DNA of 64,000 nt, from positions 1,129,571 to 1,193,570 of the forward strand of contig NZ_HE997626.1 of NCBI RefSeq assembly GCF_000312385.1. Reading direction: 5' to 3'. The stretch is from Tsukamurella sp. 1534. Its GTDB lineage: Bacteria > Actinomycetota > Actinomycetes > Mycobacteriales > Mycobacteriaceae. The position numbers and the translations under genes were made by a program. Shown one piece after another: positions 30,336-38,610 of this stretch (position 1 is the stretch's first letter; the number at the start of each line of letters is the position of its first letter). Under the pieces are notes generated by a model that saw only the letters and a program-made list of their open reading frames with translations, did not search any database and was not told the DNA's origin.

Positions 30336-31601
30336 CTAGTTCTCGACGGGCAACGCGCTGCCCGCGACCCACGTCTCCCAGGGCACGGACCAGTCGCCGT
30401 TCTGCCACTGCTCCAGCGGCGGGCCGCCGGTGTTGCGGACCTCCACCACGTCGCCCTGCTGGCTGATGCCGAAGAACCACTGCGCGTTCGCGGGGCTCAG
30501 GTTCAGGCAGCCGTGCGATTCGTTACGCACGCCCTGCGCGCCGATGTTGTCCAGCGCGTGCAGGTAGATCCCGTCGTTGCTGATCCGGGTGGCCCACCCG
30601 ATGACCTGCTTGTAGCCCAGGCGCGCGTTGATCGGCAGGCCGTAGGTGGACGAGTCCATGGTGACGGGGTTCGCCTTGTCCAGCACCGTGTACACGCCGC
30701 GCTGCGTCCAGAAGTGCAGCGTGGTGCCGTTGACCACCTCGTTGCCGCCCTGCCCCATCGACGTGGGCATCGAGCGCACCATCTGGCCGCCGATGAACAC
30801 CTGCACCTGCTTGGTGGTGTCGTCGGCGATCGACACGTGCGACTCACCGATGCTGAACGAGATCGCCACGTCCTTCTCGCCCCACAGGCCCGGGCTGACC
30901 TCCTTGCCGAACACCGCGCACTCGATGTCGACCTTCGTACCCGGGGCGTAGTACTCCCGGGGCCGCCAGGCGACCGTCTTGTCGGTGGTCCACATCCAGG
31001 CGCCCGGCACGTGCGGGGTGGTGGTGACCTTGAGCAGCTTCTGCGCGGTCGCGCGGTCGGTGATCGGCTCGTCGAAGTGGACGACCGCGATCTGCCCGAC
31101 CCCGTACACCGCACCGTCGTTGAGTGCCTGCCCGCCGGTGTTCTCGAAGTACGGCAGCGTCATGTTCGGCGGCTTCACCGTGGAGAAGGTGTACTTCTTC
31201 TCCCGCGGCAGGCCCAGCGTCTCGTACTTCACGAGCACCGTGTACGTGGCGCCGTAGACCAGCGGCTTGGTCGACTTCCAGCTCAACAGGTCCGTGGAGA
31301 GGGCGCCCTCGAGCGGCGCGCCCTGCGCGTCCGTCACCGTGACCGTGCCCAGCGTGGCCTTCGCGATCGTGACGGTGACCTCGCCGGTGGGGTTGACGTT
31401 CTGCGCCGCGTCGGCGGGCGTGACGGTGACCTCCGCCGGATCGGGCGGAGGCGTCGACGGGCCGCCGTCCCCACCGCCACCGCCCACGTCGCCGATGGTG
31501 CACGCCGCGGTGAGCGGCACCGCCGCGGCCGCGCCGATGAGTACCGTTCGCCTCCGCACGCGCTGCGCGTCGAAGCCCCGGGCACGGTTGTCTTGCGTCA
31601 C
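30336..31601 (-). CDS. Lipoprotein L,D-transpeptidase (YkuD, LdtMt2-like)
   Basis: 421 residues. A signal sequence with twin-arginine-like RRRTVLIG ends in the lipobox LTAAC, followed by a Gly-rich linker. One or two Ig-like domains (about 55-260) precede the YkuD domain, whose catalytic Cys365 is in SHGCLNL with the paired His363. The architecture matches mycobacterial LdtMt1/LdtMt2, which form 3-3 cross-links in peptidoglycan and are inhibited by carbapenems. The C-terminal tail (WSVPWETWVAGSALPVEN) is typical. It stands alone between the MFS gene and the bluB operon. Confidence 0.93.
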   Translation of the reverse strand: MTQDNRARGFDAQRVRRRTVLIGAAAAVPLTAACTIGDVGGGGGDGGPSTPPPDPAEVTVTPADAAQNVNPTGEVTVTIAKATLGTVTVTDAQGAPLEGALSTDLLSWKSTKPLVYGATYTVLVKYETLGLPREKKYTFSTVKPPNMTLPYFENTGGQALNDGAVYGVGQIAVVHFDEPITDRATAQKLLKVTTTPHVPGAWMWTTDKTVAWRPREYYAPGTKVDIECAVFGKEVSPGLWGEKDVAISFSIGESHVSIADDTTKQVQVFIGGQMVRSMPTSMGQGGNEVVNGTTLHFWTQRGVYTVLDKANPVTMDSSTYGLPINARLGYKQVIGWATRISNDGIYLHALDNIGAQGVRNESHGCLNLSPANAQWFFGISQQGDVVEVRNTGGPPLEQWQNGDWSVPWETWVAGSALPVEN

Positions 31602-31649
31602 GTGAATCCCCTCGCCGTTGCCCGCAGTGTAACGATCGAATGCGACATC

Positions 31650-32270
31650 TCAGTTCATGAAACGTTCGCGATGCACCGCATCCTCCAGCGGCCGGCGGTC
31701 GCGCCAACCGAATCGTTCCAGGTCGGGGACGGTCTGGAACTCCGTCACGGGTCCCACACACAACCATGCGACCACGTGCACGTGTTCGGGCACGCCGACG
31801 AGCGCCTTGAGGAAGTCCTCGTGGTAGAAGGACACCCAGCCCACACCGACGCCCTCCGAGGTGGCCGCGAGCCACAGGTTCTGGATGGCCAGCGCCACCG
31901 ACAGGTGGCCGGTCTCGTCGACCGTGTGCCGGCCCAGGATGTTCTTCCCGCCGCGCGTCGGGTCGTAGGTGACAACGACGCCGGTGCCCGAGCTCTCGAT
32001 GCCCTCGATGACGATCGGGTTGAAGGTGTCCTTGCGGTCCTCGGGCAGGGAGGCGGCGAAATCGTCCCGGCAGCGGCCCACGTGCCCGGCGAACCGGGCC
32101 AGGGTGTCGCGGTCCTGGACCACCACGAAGTCCCACGGCTGGGTGTTCCCCACGCTGGGCGCGCTGTGCGCCGCGCGCAGCAGCCGGGTCAGGCGCTCGT
32201 CGTCGAGGACCTCGCCGCTGAACTCGTTGCGCACGTCGCGGCGCCGCAGGATCGCCTCGAAGACGTCCAT
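31650..32270 (-). CDS. bluB: BluB-type 5,6-dimethylbenzimidazole synthase
   Basis: 206 residues of nitroreductase fold. BluB marks are the N-terminal IRRRDVRNEF-like start (ILRRRDVRNEFSGEVL), AAHSAPSVGNTQPWDF, and SFYHEDFLKALVGVPEHVHVVAWLCVGPV. BluB cleaves reduced FMN with oxygen to make DMB, the lower ligand of vitamin B12. The ATG shares one base with the stop of the GNAT gene (TGATG), so the two are coupled. No other cobalamin gene is in view, and FMN-dependent oxidoreductases of this fold are easily confused, so the exact activity is likely but not certain. Confidence 0.8.
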   Translation of the reverse strand: MDVFEAILRRRDVRNEFSGEVLDDERLTRLLRAAHSAPSVGNTQPWDFVVVQDRDTLARFAGHVGRCRDDFAASLPEDRKDTFNPIVIEGIESSGTGVVVTYDPTRGGKNILGRHTVDETGHLSVALAIQNLWLAATSEGVGVGWVSFYHEDFLKALVGVPEHVHVVAWLCVGPVTEFQTVPDLERFGWRDRRPLEDAVHRERFMN

Positions 32271-32758
32271 CAGGCCTCGCCCGCGAGCGCGCCCAGGGCG
32301 TCGCCGCTGAGCCGCTGCGTGGTCCACGCGTCCATCGGCTTCGCGCCGATCGACCGGTAAAAGCCGATCGCGGGCGTGTTCGCGTCGGCGACAGCCCATT
32401 CGAGCCGCTTGTAGCCTTCGTCGACGCACGTCTTCGCGAGCGCCGCCAGGAGCAGCTTGCCGTGGCCGCCGCCGCGCGACGTGGGACGCACGTACAGGTC
32501 CTCCAGCCAGATCCCGTGCGTGCCGGACCACGTCGAGAAGTTCCGCACGTACACCGCCATGCCCACGATCTCCTCGGCGCCGTCGGCGCCCGGTTCGGTC
32601 GCGACCTGCGCGAACACCGTCGGGTTCTCGCCGAACAGGGCGTCGTGCAGCTGGCCGGCGGTGGCCACCACCGCATCCGGCTCCTCGTGATAGGCGGCGA
32701 GCTCGCCGACCATCGACAGGAGTTCGTGCACGTCGTCCGGCCGCGCGGGCCGGATCAC
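32270..32758 (-). CDS. GNAT-family N-acetyltransferase (diamine/thialysine type)
   Basis: 162 residues from a GTG that overlaps the TetR stop as GTGA. The acetyl-CoA loop is RPTSRGGGHGKLLL, preceded by GIWLEDLYV and followed by KRLEWAVADANTPAIGFYRSIGAKPMDAWT. The WLEDLYV...EWAV.D.NTPAI.FY..IGAKPMD series is that of the SSAT/thialysine acetyltransferase group, so a polyamine or diamine-like acceptor is plausible. It sits in the middle of a three-gene coupled operon, TetR-GNAT-BluB. Confidence 0.87.
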   Translation of the reverse strand: MIRPARPDDVHELLSMVGELAAYHEEPDAVVATAGQLHDALFGENPTVFAQVATEPGADGAEEIVGMAVYVRNFSTWSGTHGIWLEDLYVRPTSRGGGHGKLLLAALAKTCVDEGYKRLEWAVADANTPAIGFYRSIGAKPMDAWTTQRLSGDALGALAGEA

Positions 32759-33408
32759 GAGGCTTCCTCGGCCGCGGCGGTCTGCGCCGCGATCGCCGGC
32801 ATCAGGCACTCGCGGACCACCCGGCCCGCGGTGTACGGATCGTCGAAGCTGATCAGCCCGTCGGGGGCCAGCAGCACCGAGTGGCCGATCCGGGCGAAGA
32901 TCTCCGCGATCGGCTTCGCGTCGAAGGCCGGCAGGTCGCCCTTCTCCTGGAAGCCCTCGATGACGTTGGCCGCGAAGGTGCGGCCGATCTCGATGAGCAT
33001 GCCGCCGCCCTGGGCGATCATCGGCAGGCCGACGACCACGTTGCCGTCGCCGATGCCCCGGATGAGGGGGCGCCGGTGCGCCTCCCGCAGGAACGCGACG
33101 AAGCCCTCGGTGAGCGCCTCCTCGACCGTGGGAAGGCCCGTGATCTGCTGCTCGATGGCCTTGAGCAGTTCCTCCGCCTCGTACCGGATGGCCTGCTGGA
33201 CCAGGTTGTCCTTGCGGTTGAAACGCCGGTACACGGTGGCGACGCCGATGCCGGCCAGGTTCGCCACGTGCTCCATGGTGGTGCGCGAGATACCGACGCT
33301 GCCGATGCTCGCCACCGCGGCAGAGAGGATGCTCTGCGCGGTCTGATCGTTTCTGCCGGGACTCACAGGGTCCGATTCTATGCGTTCGCGCACGCCGTAA
33401 GGCTTCAT
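32755..33408 (-). CDS. TetR-family regulator
   Basis: 217 residues if the ATG (MKPYGVRERI) is used; a downstream GTG (VSPGRNDQT) is possible, since neither has a strong ribosome site. The TetR helix-turn-helix is clear: ILSAAVASIGSVGISRTTMEHVANLAGIGVATVYRRFNRKDNLVQQAI. The ligand-binding part is helical and unremarkable. It overlaps the GNAT gene by four bases and heads the operon with bluB. Its own operon is a natural target, but I see no clear palindrome in the 106-base region upstream. Confidence 0.88.
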   Translation of the reverse strand: MKPYGVRERIESDPVSPGRNDQTAQSILSAAVASIGSVGISRTTMEHVANLAGIGVATVYRRFNRKDNLVQQAIRYEAEELLKAIEQQITGLPTVEEALTEGFVAFLREAHRRPLIRGIGDGNVVVGLPMIAQGGGMLIEIGRTFAANVIEGFQEKGDLPAFDAKPIAEIFARIGHSVLLAPDGLISFDDPYTAGRVVRECLMPAIAAQTAAAEEAS

Positions 33409-33514
33409 GACCGCAAGAGGCGTCCGGAATTGCCGTTCGTCCACGCCGCATCCACGCCCCGTGCGGACGGGACCGGGGTCGCGGCCGCGCGCAGGACGGT
33501 GGGATGATCGGTGC

Positions 33515-33937
33515 ATGACCGACGGCGCACGCAAGCCCAACCCCGTGCAGTTCATCCTGTACTCGTACGGGAAGAAGGTGCTGCCGCCGTCGATGAACGA
33601 CTGGGTCGCGAACGACCTGGCCGGCCCCGGCGCCGCGTGGCGCACCGTGGTCCGGTTCGCGATCCCCTGCTTCCTGATCCTGGTGCCGTTCTGGTTCATT
33701 CCCACGACGTTCCTGGTCAAGGCGTCCATGACGCTGCCGATCTTCATCCCGTTCGTGTACTTCGCGATCGCCCTCAACAAGATCTACCGGCGCGCCCGGC
33801 TGCGGCACCACGGACTCGACCCCGACCTGGTGGACGTGATCGCCCGCGAGCGGGAGGCGGACATGCACGCCGAGTACATCGCCAAGCACGGGCCCCGCGA
33901 CCGCTCTCCCGGCCAGGGCGGGACCGGCGCGCCCTAG
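33515..33937 (+). CDS. DUF5313-family membrane protein
   Basis: 140 residues. A conserved amphipathic N-terminus (KPNPVQFILYSYGKKVLPPSMNDWVANDLAGPGA) is followed by two membrane helices (about 45-65 and 70-90) and a charged cytoplasmic tail rich in Arg, His and Glu. This matches DUF5313, an uncharacterised family of Mycobacteriales. A short gap of nine bases to the following hydrolase suggests co-transcription. Confidence 0.82.
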   Translation: MTDGARKPNPVQFILYSYGKKVLPPSMNDWVANDLAGPGAAWRTVVRFAIPCFLILVPFWFIPTTFLVKASMTLPIFIPFVYFAIALNKIYRRARLRHHGLDPDLVDVIAREREADMHAEYIAKHGPRDRSPGQGGTGAP

Positions 33938-33946
33938 GATCGGTCC

Positions 33947-35035
33947 ATGGCGCTCATCGACCTCGTCAAAAAGCTGTCCCTGCAGATCCCCACCCCCCTC
34001 GTCGCGGGCGGCGCGCGGCTGATCTTCGGCCTTCCCGTGGAGATCAAGCAGCGGCTCGGCACGCCGCAGACCGTCGAGGGCAACGACCTCGACCCCGATT
34101 CGCGGATCACCCTGCTGCTGCTCAAGGCGCAGGGCGTGGACGGGCTCGCCGCCCACGACGTCCGGGACATCCCGCTGTCCCGGGCCTCCATGCTCAAGCT
34201 CTGCCAGGCGGTCGGCGCCGGCGCGGGGCCGACGGTGATCACCCGGGGCCTCATGGTCGACGGTGCCGCCGGCCCGATCCCGGCGCGCCTGTACACGCCG
34301 GAGGGACTCGACGCGGGCTCGCCGCTGGTCGTGTTCTTCCACGGCGGCGGCTTCGTCCTGGGTGACCTGGACTCGCACGACGCCCCGTGCCGCTACATCG
34401 CCGACCGCGCCCACGTGCGGGTGCTGTCCGTCGACTACCGGCTGGCGCCCGAGGCGATCTTCCCCGCGGCGGCCGACGACGCGGTGGCGGCCACGAAATG
34501 GGCCATCGCCCACGCGGACCGACTCGGCGCCGACGCGGAGCGCGTGGTGGTCTGCGGCGACAGCGCGGGCGGCAACCTCGCGGCGGTCGCGGCGCGGGAG
34601 CTGTCCCTCGAAGGCGGGGCGCAGCCCGCGTTCTCGCTGCTCTTCTACCCGGTGACGGGCGCCGATCCGGCGAACCGCAGCCGGGACACCTTCGCCTCCG
34701 GCTACTTCCTCACCAAGCACGACATCGAGTGGTTCCGGAAGGTGTACACCCCGGAGCCCGGCCAGGACACGGATCCGAAGTTCCACGTGCTGCACGCCGA
34801 CAGCCTCGGCGGGATCGGCCGCACCCACGTCGTGGTGGCGGGCTTCGACCCGCTGCGGGACGAGGGCGCCGCGTACGCGGAACGGCTCCGCGCGGCCGGG
34901 GTGAACGCCACCACCCAACTGGCGCCGGGCGCCCTGCACGGATTCATCAATTCCGTGGGGGTCAGCGCGGACGCGCGCGTGGAAATGGACGCCGCACTCG
35001 ACGTTCTGCGCGATGAAATCGCACAAAAGGCGTGA
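33947..35035 (+). CDS. Hormone-sensitive-lipase-type alpha/beta hydrolase
   Basis: 362 residues. The oxyanion-hole HGGG is at 132-135 (FFHGGGFVLGDLDSHD), the nucleophile Ser206 in GDSAGGN, the acid in FDPLRDEG and the His in LHGFINS. A 100-residue N-terminal cap precedes the catalytic domain. No signal peptide is seen. The type resembles mycobacterial LipN-like cytosolic esterases of short-chain esters. It follows a DUF5313 gene closely and is the last gene before the 6C RNA locus. Confidence 0.9.
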   Translation: MALIDLVKKLSLQIPTPLVAGGARLIFGLPVEIKQRLGTPQTVEGNDLDPDSRITLLLLKAQGVDGLAAHDVRDIPLSRASMLKLCQAVGAGAGPTVITRGLMVDGAAGPIPARLYTPEGLDAGSPLVVFFHGGGFVLGDLDSHDAPCRYIADRAHVRVLSVDYRLAPEAIFPAAADDAVAATKWAIAHADRLGADAERVVVCGDSAGGNLAAVAARELSLEGGAQPAFSLLFYPVTGADPANRSRDTFASGYFLTKHDIEWFRKVYTPEPGQDTDPKFHVLHADSLGGIGRTHVVVAGFDPLRDEGAAYAERLRAAGVNATTQLAPGALHGFINSVGVSADARVEMDAALDVLRDEIAQKA

Positions 35036-35119
35036 ACCGGCCTTCTGACCTGCGGTTCTCGGCGGCCCGGCGCGTCATCGCACGAAAGTTGGCGAGCGTA
35101 CGCGTATAGCACGTATCGT

Positions 35120-35245
35120 TGTTTCTGCGGCCGCCATATGACGTCTCCCCCCACGTCGGTGGCTGCGTGATTGAGCCTTGATACCGGCTCCCCCTCCTCC
35201 CCCCATTCCGGGAGCCGGTATCAAGGCCTTTCGCGTTTTCGGGGT
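35120..35245 (+). ncRNA. 6C small RNA (B11-like)
   Basis: Two hairpins carry six-C runs in their loops, the defining feature of the actinobacterial 6C RNA. Hairpin one is GACGT (35140-35144) with loop CTCCCCCC and ACGTC (35153-35157). Hairpin two is a perfect 18-bp stem (35175-35192 with 35210-35227) around a 17-base loop containing CCCCCC (35199-35204), followed by CTTTCGCGTTTT, and probably doubles as terminator. A TATCGT hexamer at 35114 could be the -10. C-rich loops in 6C RNA are known to pair with G-rich ribosome sites of target mRNAs. The exact 5' end is a guess. Confidence 0.85.
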
Positions 35246-35271
35246 CGTCGCCCGGCGTGGATACTGGAGGG

Positions 35272-37524
35272 GTGACTGACCTGCAATCGGCTGCGCCGCA
35301 CGCGCCCGAGGCCCCGGAGGACGCCGGGGCCGCGCCGCAGCGCACCTTCCTCGACGTCGGTGGCATGACGTGCGCCGCGTGCGTCGGCAGGGTCGAGCGC
35401 AAGCTCAACAAGCTCGACGGTGTGCGCGCCGTCGTCAACCTCGCGACGCGGACGGCCACCGTCGAACACGCACCCGGCGTATCACTGCAGGACCTCACCG
35501 GCACCGTCGAGGCCGCCGGGTACACCGCGGCGCCGAAGTCCCCGAACCCGCGCCGCGCGATGCTCGCCGAGGAGCGCGAGCGGCGCGACGTGCTGCGCCG
35601 GCTCGTGGTCTCGCTCGTGCTGTTCGTGCCCGCCGCGGACCTGTCGATCGTGCTCGCCACCATCCCCTCCACCCGGTTCCCCGGCTGGCAGTGGGTGCTG
35701 CTCGCGCTGAGCCTGCCCGTCGTCACGTGGGGCGCGTGGCCCCTGCACAAGCGGGCGTGGCAGGGCGCCCGGCACGGCTCGGCCACCATGGACACTCTGG
35801 TCTCGGTCGGCATCATCGCCGCGACCGCGTGGTCGCTGGTCACCGTGCTCACCCCCGGCCGGCAGCGGCCCGATCCGCACGGCTTCTGGAACGCGATCAT
35901 CGCCGCGGACCCGATCTACCTCGAGGTCGCGATGGGCGTCACCGTCTTCGTGCTCGCCGGGCGGTACTTCGAGGCGTCCGCGCGGGCGAAGGCCGCGTCG
36001 GCGTTGCGCGAGCTCGCGACGCGCGGCGCCCGCGAGGTCTCCGTCCTGGTTCGTGACGGCTCCGAACTGCGGATCCCGGTGCGCGAGTTGCGCGAGGAGC
36101 AGGTGTTCGTGGTCCGCCCCGGCGAGACCATCGCGACGGACGGCGTCGTCGAATCCGGCGGCGCGTACGTCGACAACTCGGCGATGACCGGCGAATCCCG
36201 GCCTGTCCCCGCGGACGTGGGCGACAGGGTCGTGGGCGGCACCGTCTGCCAGGACGGCCGCCTGACGGTGCGCGCCACCGCGGTCGGCGCCGACACCACG
36301 TTCGCCGCCATGCTCCGGCTCGTGGAGGACGCCCAGGCCACCAAGGCGCGGATGCAGCGCCTCGCGGACCGGGTGTCCGCCGTGTTCGTGCCGTGCGTCT
36401 TCGCCATCGCCGCGGCGACCTTCGCCGGCTGGCTGTTGGGCAGCGGCTCGATCGACCACGCGGTCAAAGCCGCGATCGCCGTGCTCGTGATCGCGTGCCC
36501 GTGCGCGCTGGGCCTCGCCACCCCCGTCGCGTTCATGGTGGCGTCCGGACGCGGGGCGCAGCTCGGCGTGTACGTGCGCGGGCATCAGGCGCTCGAGGCC
36601 ACCGAGACCATCGACACCGTCGTGTTCGACAAGACCGGCACGGTGACCACCGGGCTGCTCTCGGTCGCCGCGGTCAGCGTCGCGCCGGGATTCAGCGAGG
36701 ACGCGGTACTGCGGCTCGCCGGGGCCGTCGAGTCCGCCTCGGAGCACGCCGTGGCGCGGGCCGTCGTCGCCCGGGCCGGCGGAGACCTGCCCGCCGTCGA
36801 GGACTTCCGGGCCGTGCCCGGGCTCGGCGCCACCGGCACCGTCGACGGCGCCCCCGTGCGCGTCGGCTCGCCGCGCTTCGTGGCGCCCGGCGTGCTCTCC
36901 GGCGCGGTCGACGCCGCGGGGGAGGCCGGGCGGACCGTCGCGGTGGTGGAGGTCGACGGTGCCGTCGCCGCCGTCCTGGAGGTGGCCGACACCGTCAAGA
37001 CGGACGCGGCCGAGGCCGTGACACGCTTGCACGACGCGGGCGTCCGGACCGTGCTGCTCACCGGCGACAACGCCGCCGCGGCCGCGAAGGTGGCCGCCGA
37101 GGTGGGGATCGAGGACGTGCGCGCCGACGTACTGCCCGACGGGAAGGTCGACGCGATCCGCTCCCTGCAGGCCGAGGGGCGGCGTGTGGCCATGGTCGGC
37201 GACGGCGTCAACGACGGACCCGCCCTTGCCGCAGCGGATCTGGGTCTGGCGATGGGCACCGGAACCGACGTGGCGCAGGGCGCCGCCGACGTGGTGCTCA
37301 TGCGCGAGGAGCTCTCCGCGGTACCCGACGCACTGGGCCTCGCGCGCGCGACGTTGACCACGATCAAGACGAACCTGGTGTGGGCGTTCGGCTACAACGT
37401 CGCCGCGATCCCCGTGGCCGCCGCGGGCCTGCTGAACCCGCTCATCAGCGCCGCCGCCATGAGCTTCAGTTCCTTCTTCGTGGTGTGGAACAGCCTGCGG
37501 CTGAGGAGGTTCGGGGGGCGCTAG
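35272..37524 (+). CDS. Copper-type P1B ATPase
   Basis: 750 residues from GTG; another GTG five codons upstream is possible, and the GGAGG lies too close to this one to decide. An N-terminal HMA domain has the copper-binding GMTCAAC (Cys34, Cys37). Eight membrane helices include the CPC pair (Cys409, Cys411, in ACPCALGLATP). Asp453 in DKTGT is the phosphorylation site, and TGES, a GDGVNDGPALA hinge and the helix motifs FGYNVAAIP and MSFSSFFVVWNSLRL are all typical of Cu(I) exporters such as CtpA/CtpV. No CsoR gene or copper chaperone is adjacent. Confidence 0.94.
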   Translation: MTDLQSAAPHAPEAPEDAGAAPQRTFLDVGGMTCAACVGRVERKLNKLDGVRAVVNLATRTATVEHAPGVSLQDLTGTVEAAGYTAAPKSPNPRRAMLAEERERRDVLRRLVVSLVLFVPAADLSIVLATIPSTRFPGWQWVLLALSLPVVTWGAWPLHKRAWQGARHGSATMDTLVSVGIIAATAWSLVTVLTPGRQRPDPHGFWNAIIAADPIYLEVAMGVTVFVLAGRYFEASARAKAASALRELATRGAREVSVLVRDGSELRIPVRELREEQVFVVRPGETIATDGVVESGGAYVDNSAMTGESRPVPADVGDRVVGGTVCQDGRLTVRATAVGADTTFAAMLRLVEDAQATKARMQRLADRVSAVFVPCVFAIAAATFAGWLLGSGSIDHAVKAAIAVLVIACPCALGLATPVAFMVASGRGAQLGVYVRGHQALEATETIDTVVFDKTGTVTTGLLSVAAVSVAPGFSEDAVLRLAGAVESASEHAVARAVVARAGGDLPAVEDFRAVPGLGATGTVDGAPVRVGSPRFVAPGVLSGAVDAAGEAGRTVAVVEVDGAVAAVLEVADTVKTDAAEAVTRLHDAGVRTVLLTGDNAAAAAKVAAEVGIEDVRADVLPDGKVDAIRSLQAEGRRVAMVGDGVNDGPALAAADLGLAMGTGTDVAQGAADVVLMREELSAVPDALGLARATLTTIKTNLVWAFGYNVAAIPVAAAGLLNPLISAAAMSFSSFFVVWNSLRLRRFGGR

Positions 37525-38555
37525 AAGCTCCCCGAGGAGCCGCCACCCCCGGAGAAGCCGCCGGAGCTCGACGAGTTCGACGAGCTCGACCCGCTGTCCG
37601 AGGAGAAGCTCGAGCCGGAACCGCCGCCGCCCGAGAAGCCACCGGAACCCGAACCCGATTCGCGCACGTGCCACTGCGGGTAGATCGCGTTCCACGTGCC
37701 CAGCGGGACCCCGGTGTGCCGGCGGGCGTAGACGTAGCGCCGCCGGTTGGACCACGTGTCGAACTCCGGATCGCCGGCCACCAGGTCGGCGAGTCGCTCC
37801 CGCAGCTCCGGTGTGTCGGCATCCCTGGCGCGTGCGTTCGACACGATCGCGGTGACGATGCCGCCGACGAGGATCAGCGCCGCGAAGCCGATGAAGGCGC
37901 CCACTCCGGCTGGGGCGGCACTGCTCGGCTGCGGCGTGTCCGGCCAGGTCACGGCGGGGTACGGGCCGGGGTAGCCCGGGCTGTACGTGCCGGGGCCGCC
38001 GGCGCCGGGGATGATCGTGACGGTCGTGCCGCCGAGCGGCGCCTGTGCCGGCATGGTGTCGGCGGCCGTCGGCGGCGGTGCGGCGGTCGGGGACGCGGTC
38101 CCCGTCGCGACGTCCGCGAGCGCGCGCAGCCCGTCGACCACGCCGCGGACGTAGTCCCCCGCGCGCAGCCCCGGCGTGATGACCGTGTCGATGATGCGGG
38201 TGATCTGCGCGTCGGGGATGCGGGCCATCGCCGCCGGGGTCGTGTAGACGCCGACCTTGCGCGTCTGCATGTCGATCCCGATCACGACCGCCTCGCCCCG
38301 GTCGCGGCCGAGCACGGCGCCGGCGGTGGTGGCGAAGGACCGGATGTCCTGGTTCCCGATGCCGTCCGCGGTGGCGACGGTGCCGGTCATCGCGGTGCGG
38401 GCCTCGAACGTGTCGAGGGCGGCCCCGACCTCGTCGATCCTCGGGCCGAAGAGGTTCGCACGATCGGCGACGCCGGCGGGCTCCGCCGCCACCGGTCCCG
38501 CACCGAGCAGCAGCGCGGTCATGACCGCCGCGACGATGATGAACATCCGTTTCAT
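37521..38555 (-). CDS. Exported TPM-domain protein with Gly/Ser-rich tail
   Basis: 344 residues. The ATG follows a TATGCT hexamer by six bases and has no ribosome site, suggesting a leaderless start. A signal peptide (MKRMFIIVAAVMTALLLGAGPVAA) is followed by a TPM domain of the YgcG type (NLFGPRIDEVGAALDTFEARTAM...GVYTTPAAMARIP), a Pro-rich linker, one membrane helix (GAFIGFAALILVGGIVTAIV), a cytoplasmic segment and a final 45 residues almost wholly Gly, Ser and Phe. TPM proteins are linked to membrane-protein quality control, but this family is uncharacterised. It overlaps the P-ATPase end by four bases. Confidence 0.8.
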   Translation of the reverse strand: MKRMFIIVAAVMTALLLGAGPVAAEPAGVADRANLFGPRIDEVGAALDTFEARTAMTGTVATADGIGNQDIRSFATTAGAVLGRDRGEAVVIGIDMQTRKVGVYTTPAAMARIPDAQITRIIDTVITPGLRAGDYVRGVVDGLRALADVATGTASPTAAPPPTAADTMPAQAPLGGTTVTIIPGAGGPGTYSPGYPGPYPAVTWPDTPQPSSAAPAGVGAFIGFAALILVGGIVTAIVSNARARDADTPELRERLADLVAGDPEFDTWSNRRRYVYARRHTGVPLGTWNAIYPQWHVRESGSGSGGFSGGGGSGSSFSSDSGSSSSNSSSSGGFSGGGGSSGSF

Positions 38556-38610
38556 GATCGCAGCATAGTTTGCGATCACGTCATGCGGCTACAGTGAGAT
38601 GTATTCGGGG

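Noticed and set aside
37527-37690. Gly/Ser repeat DNA at the end of the TPM-domain gene as a separate repeat element
   Set aside because: It keeps the reading frame and is a low-complexity protein tail.
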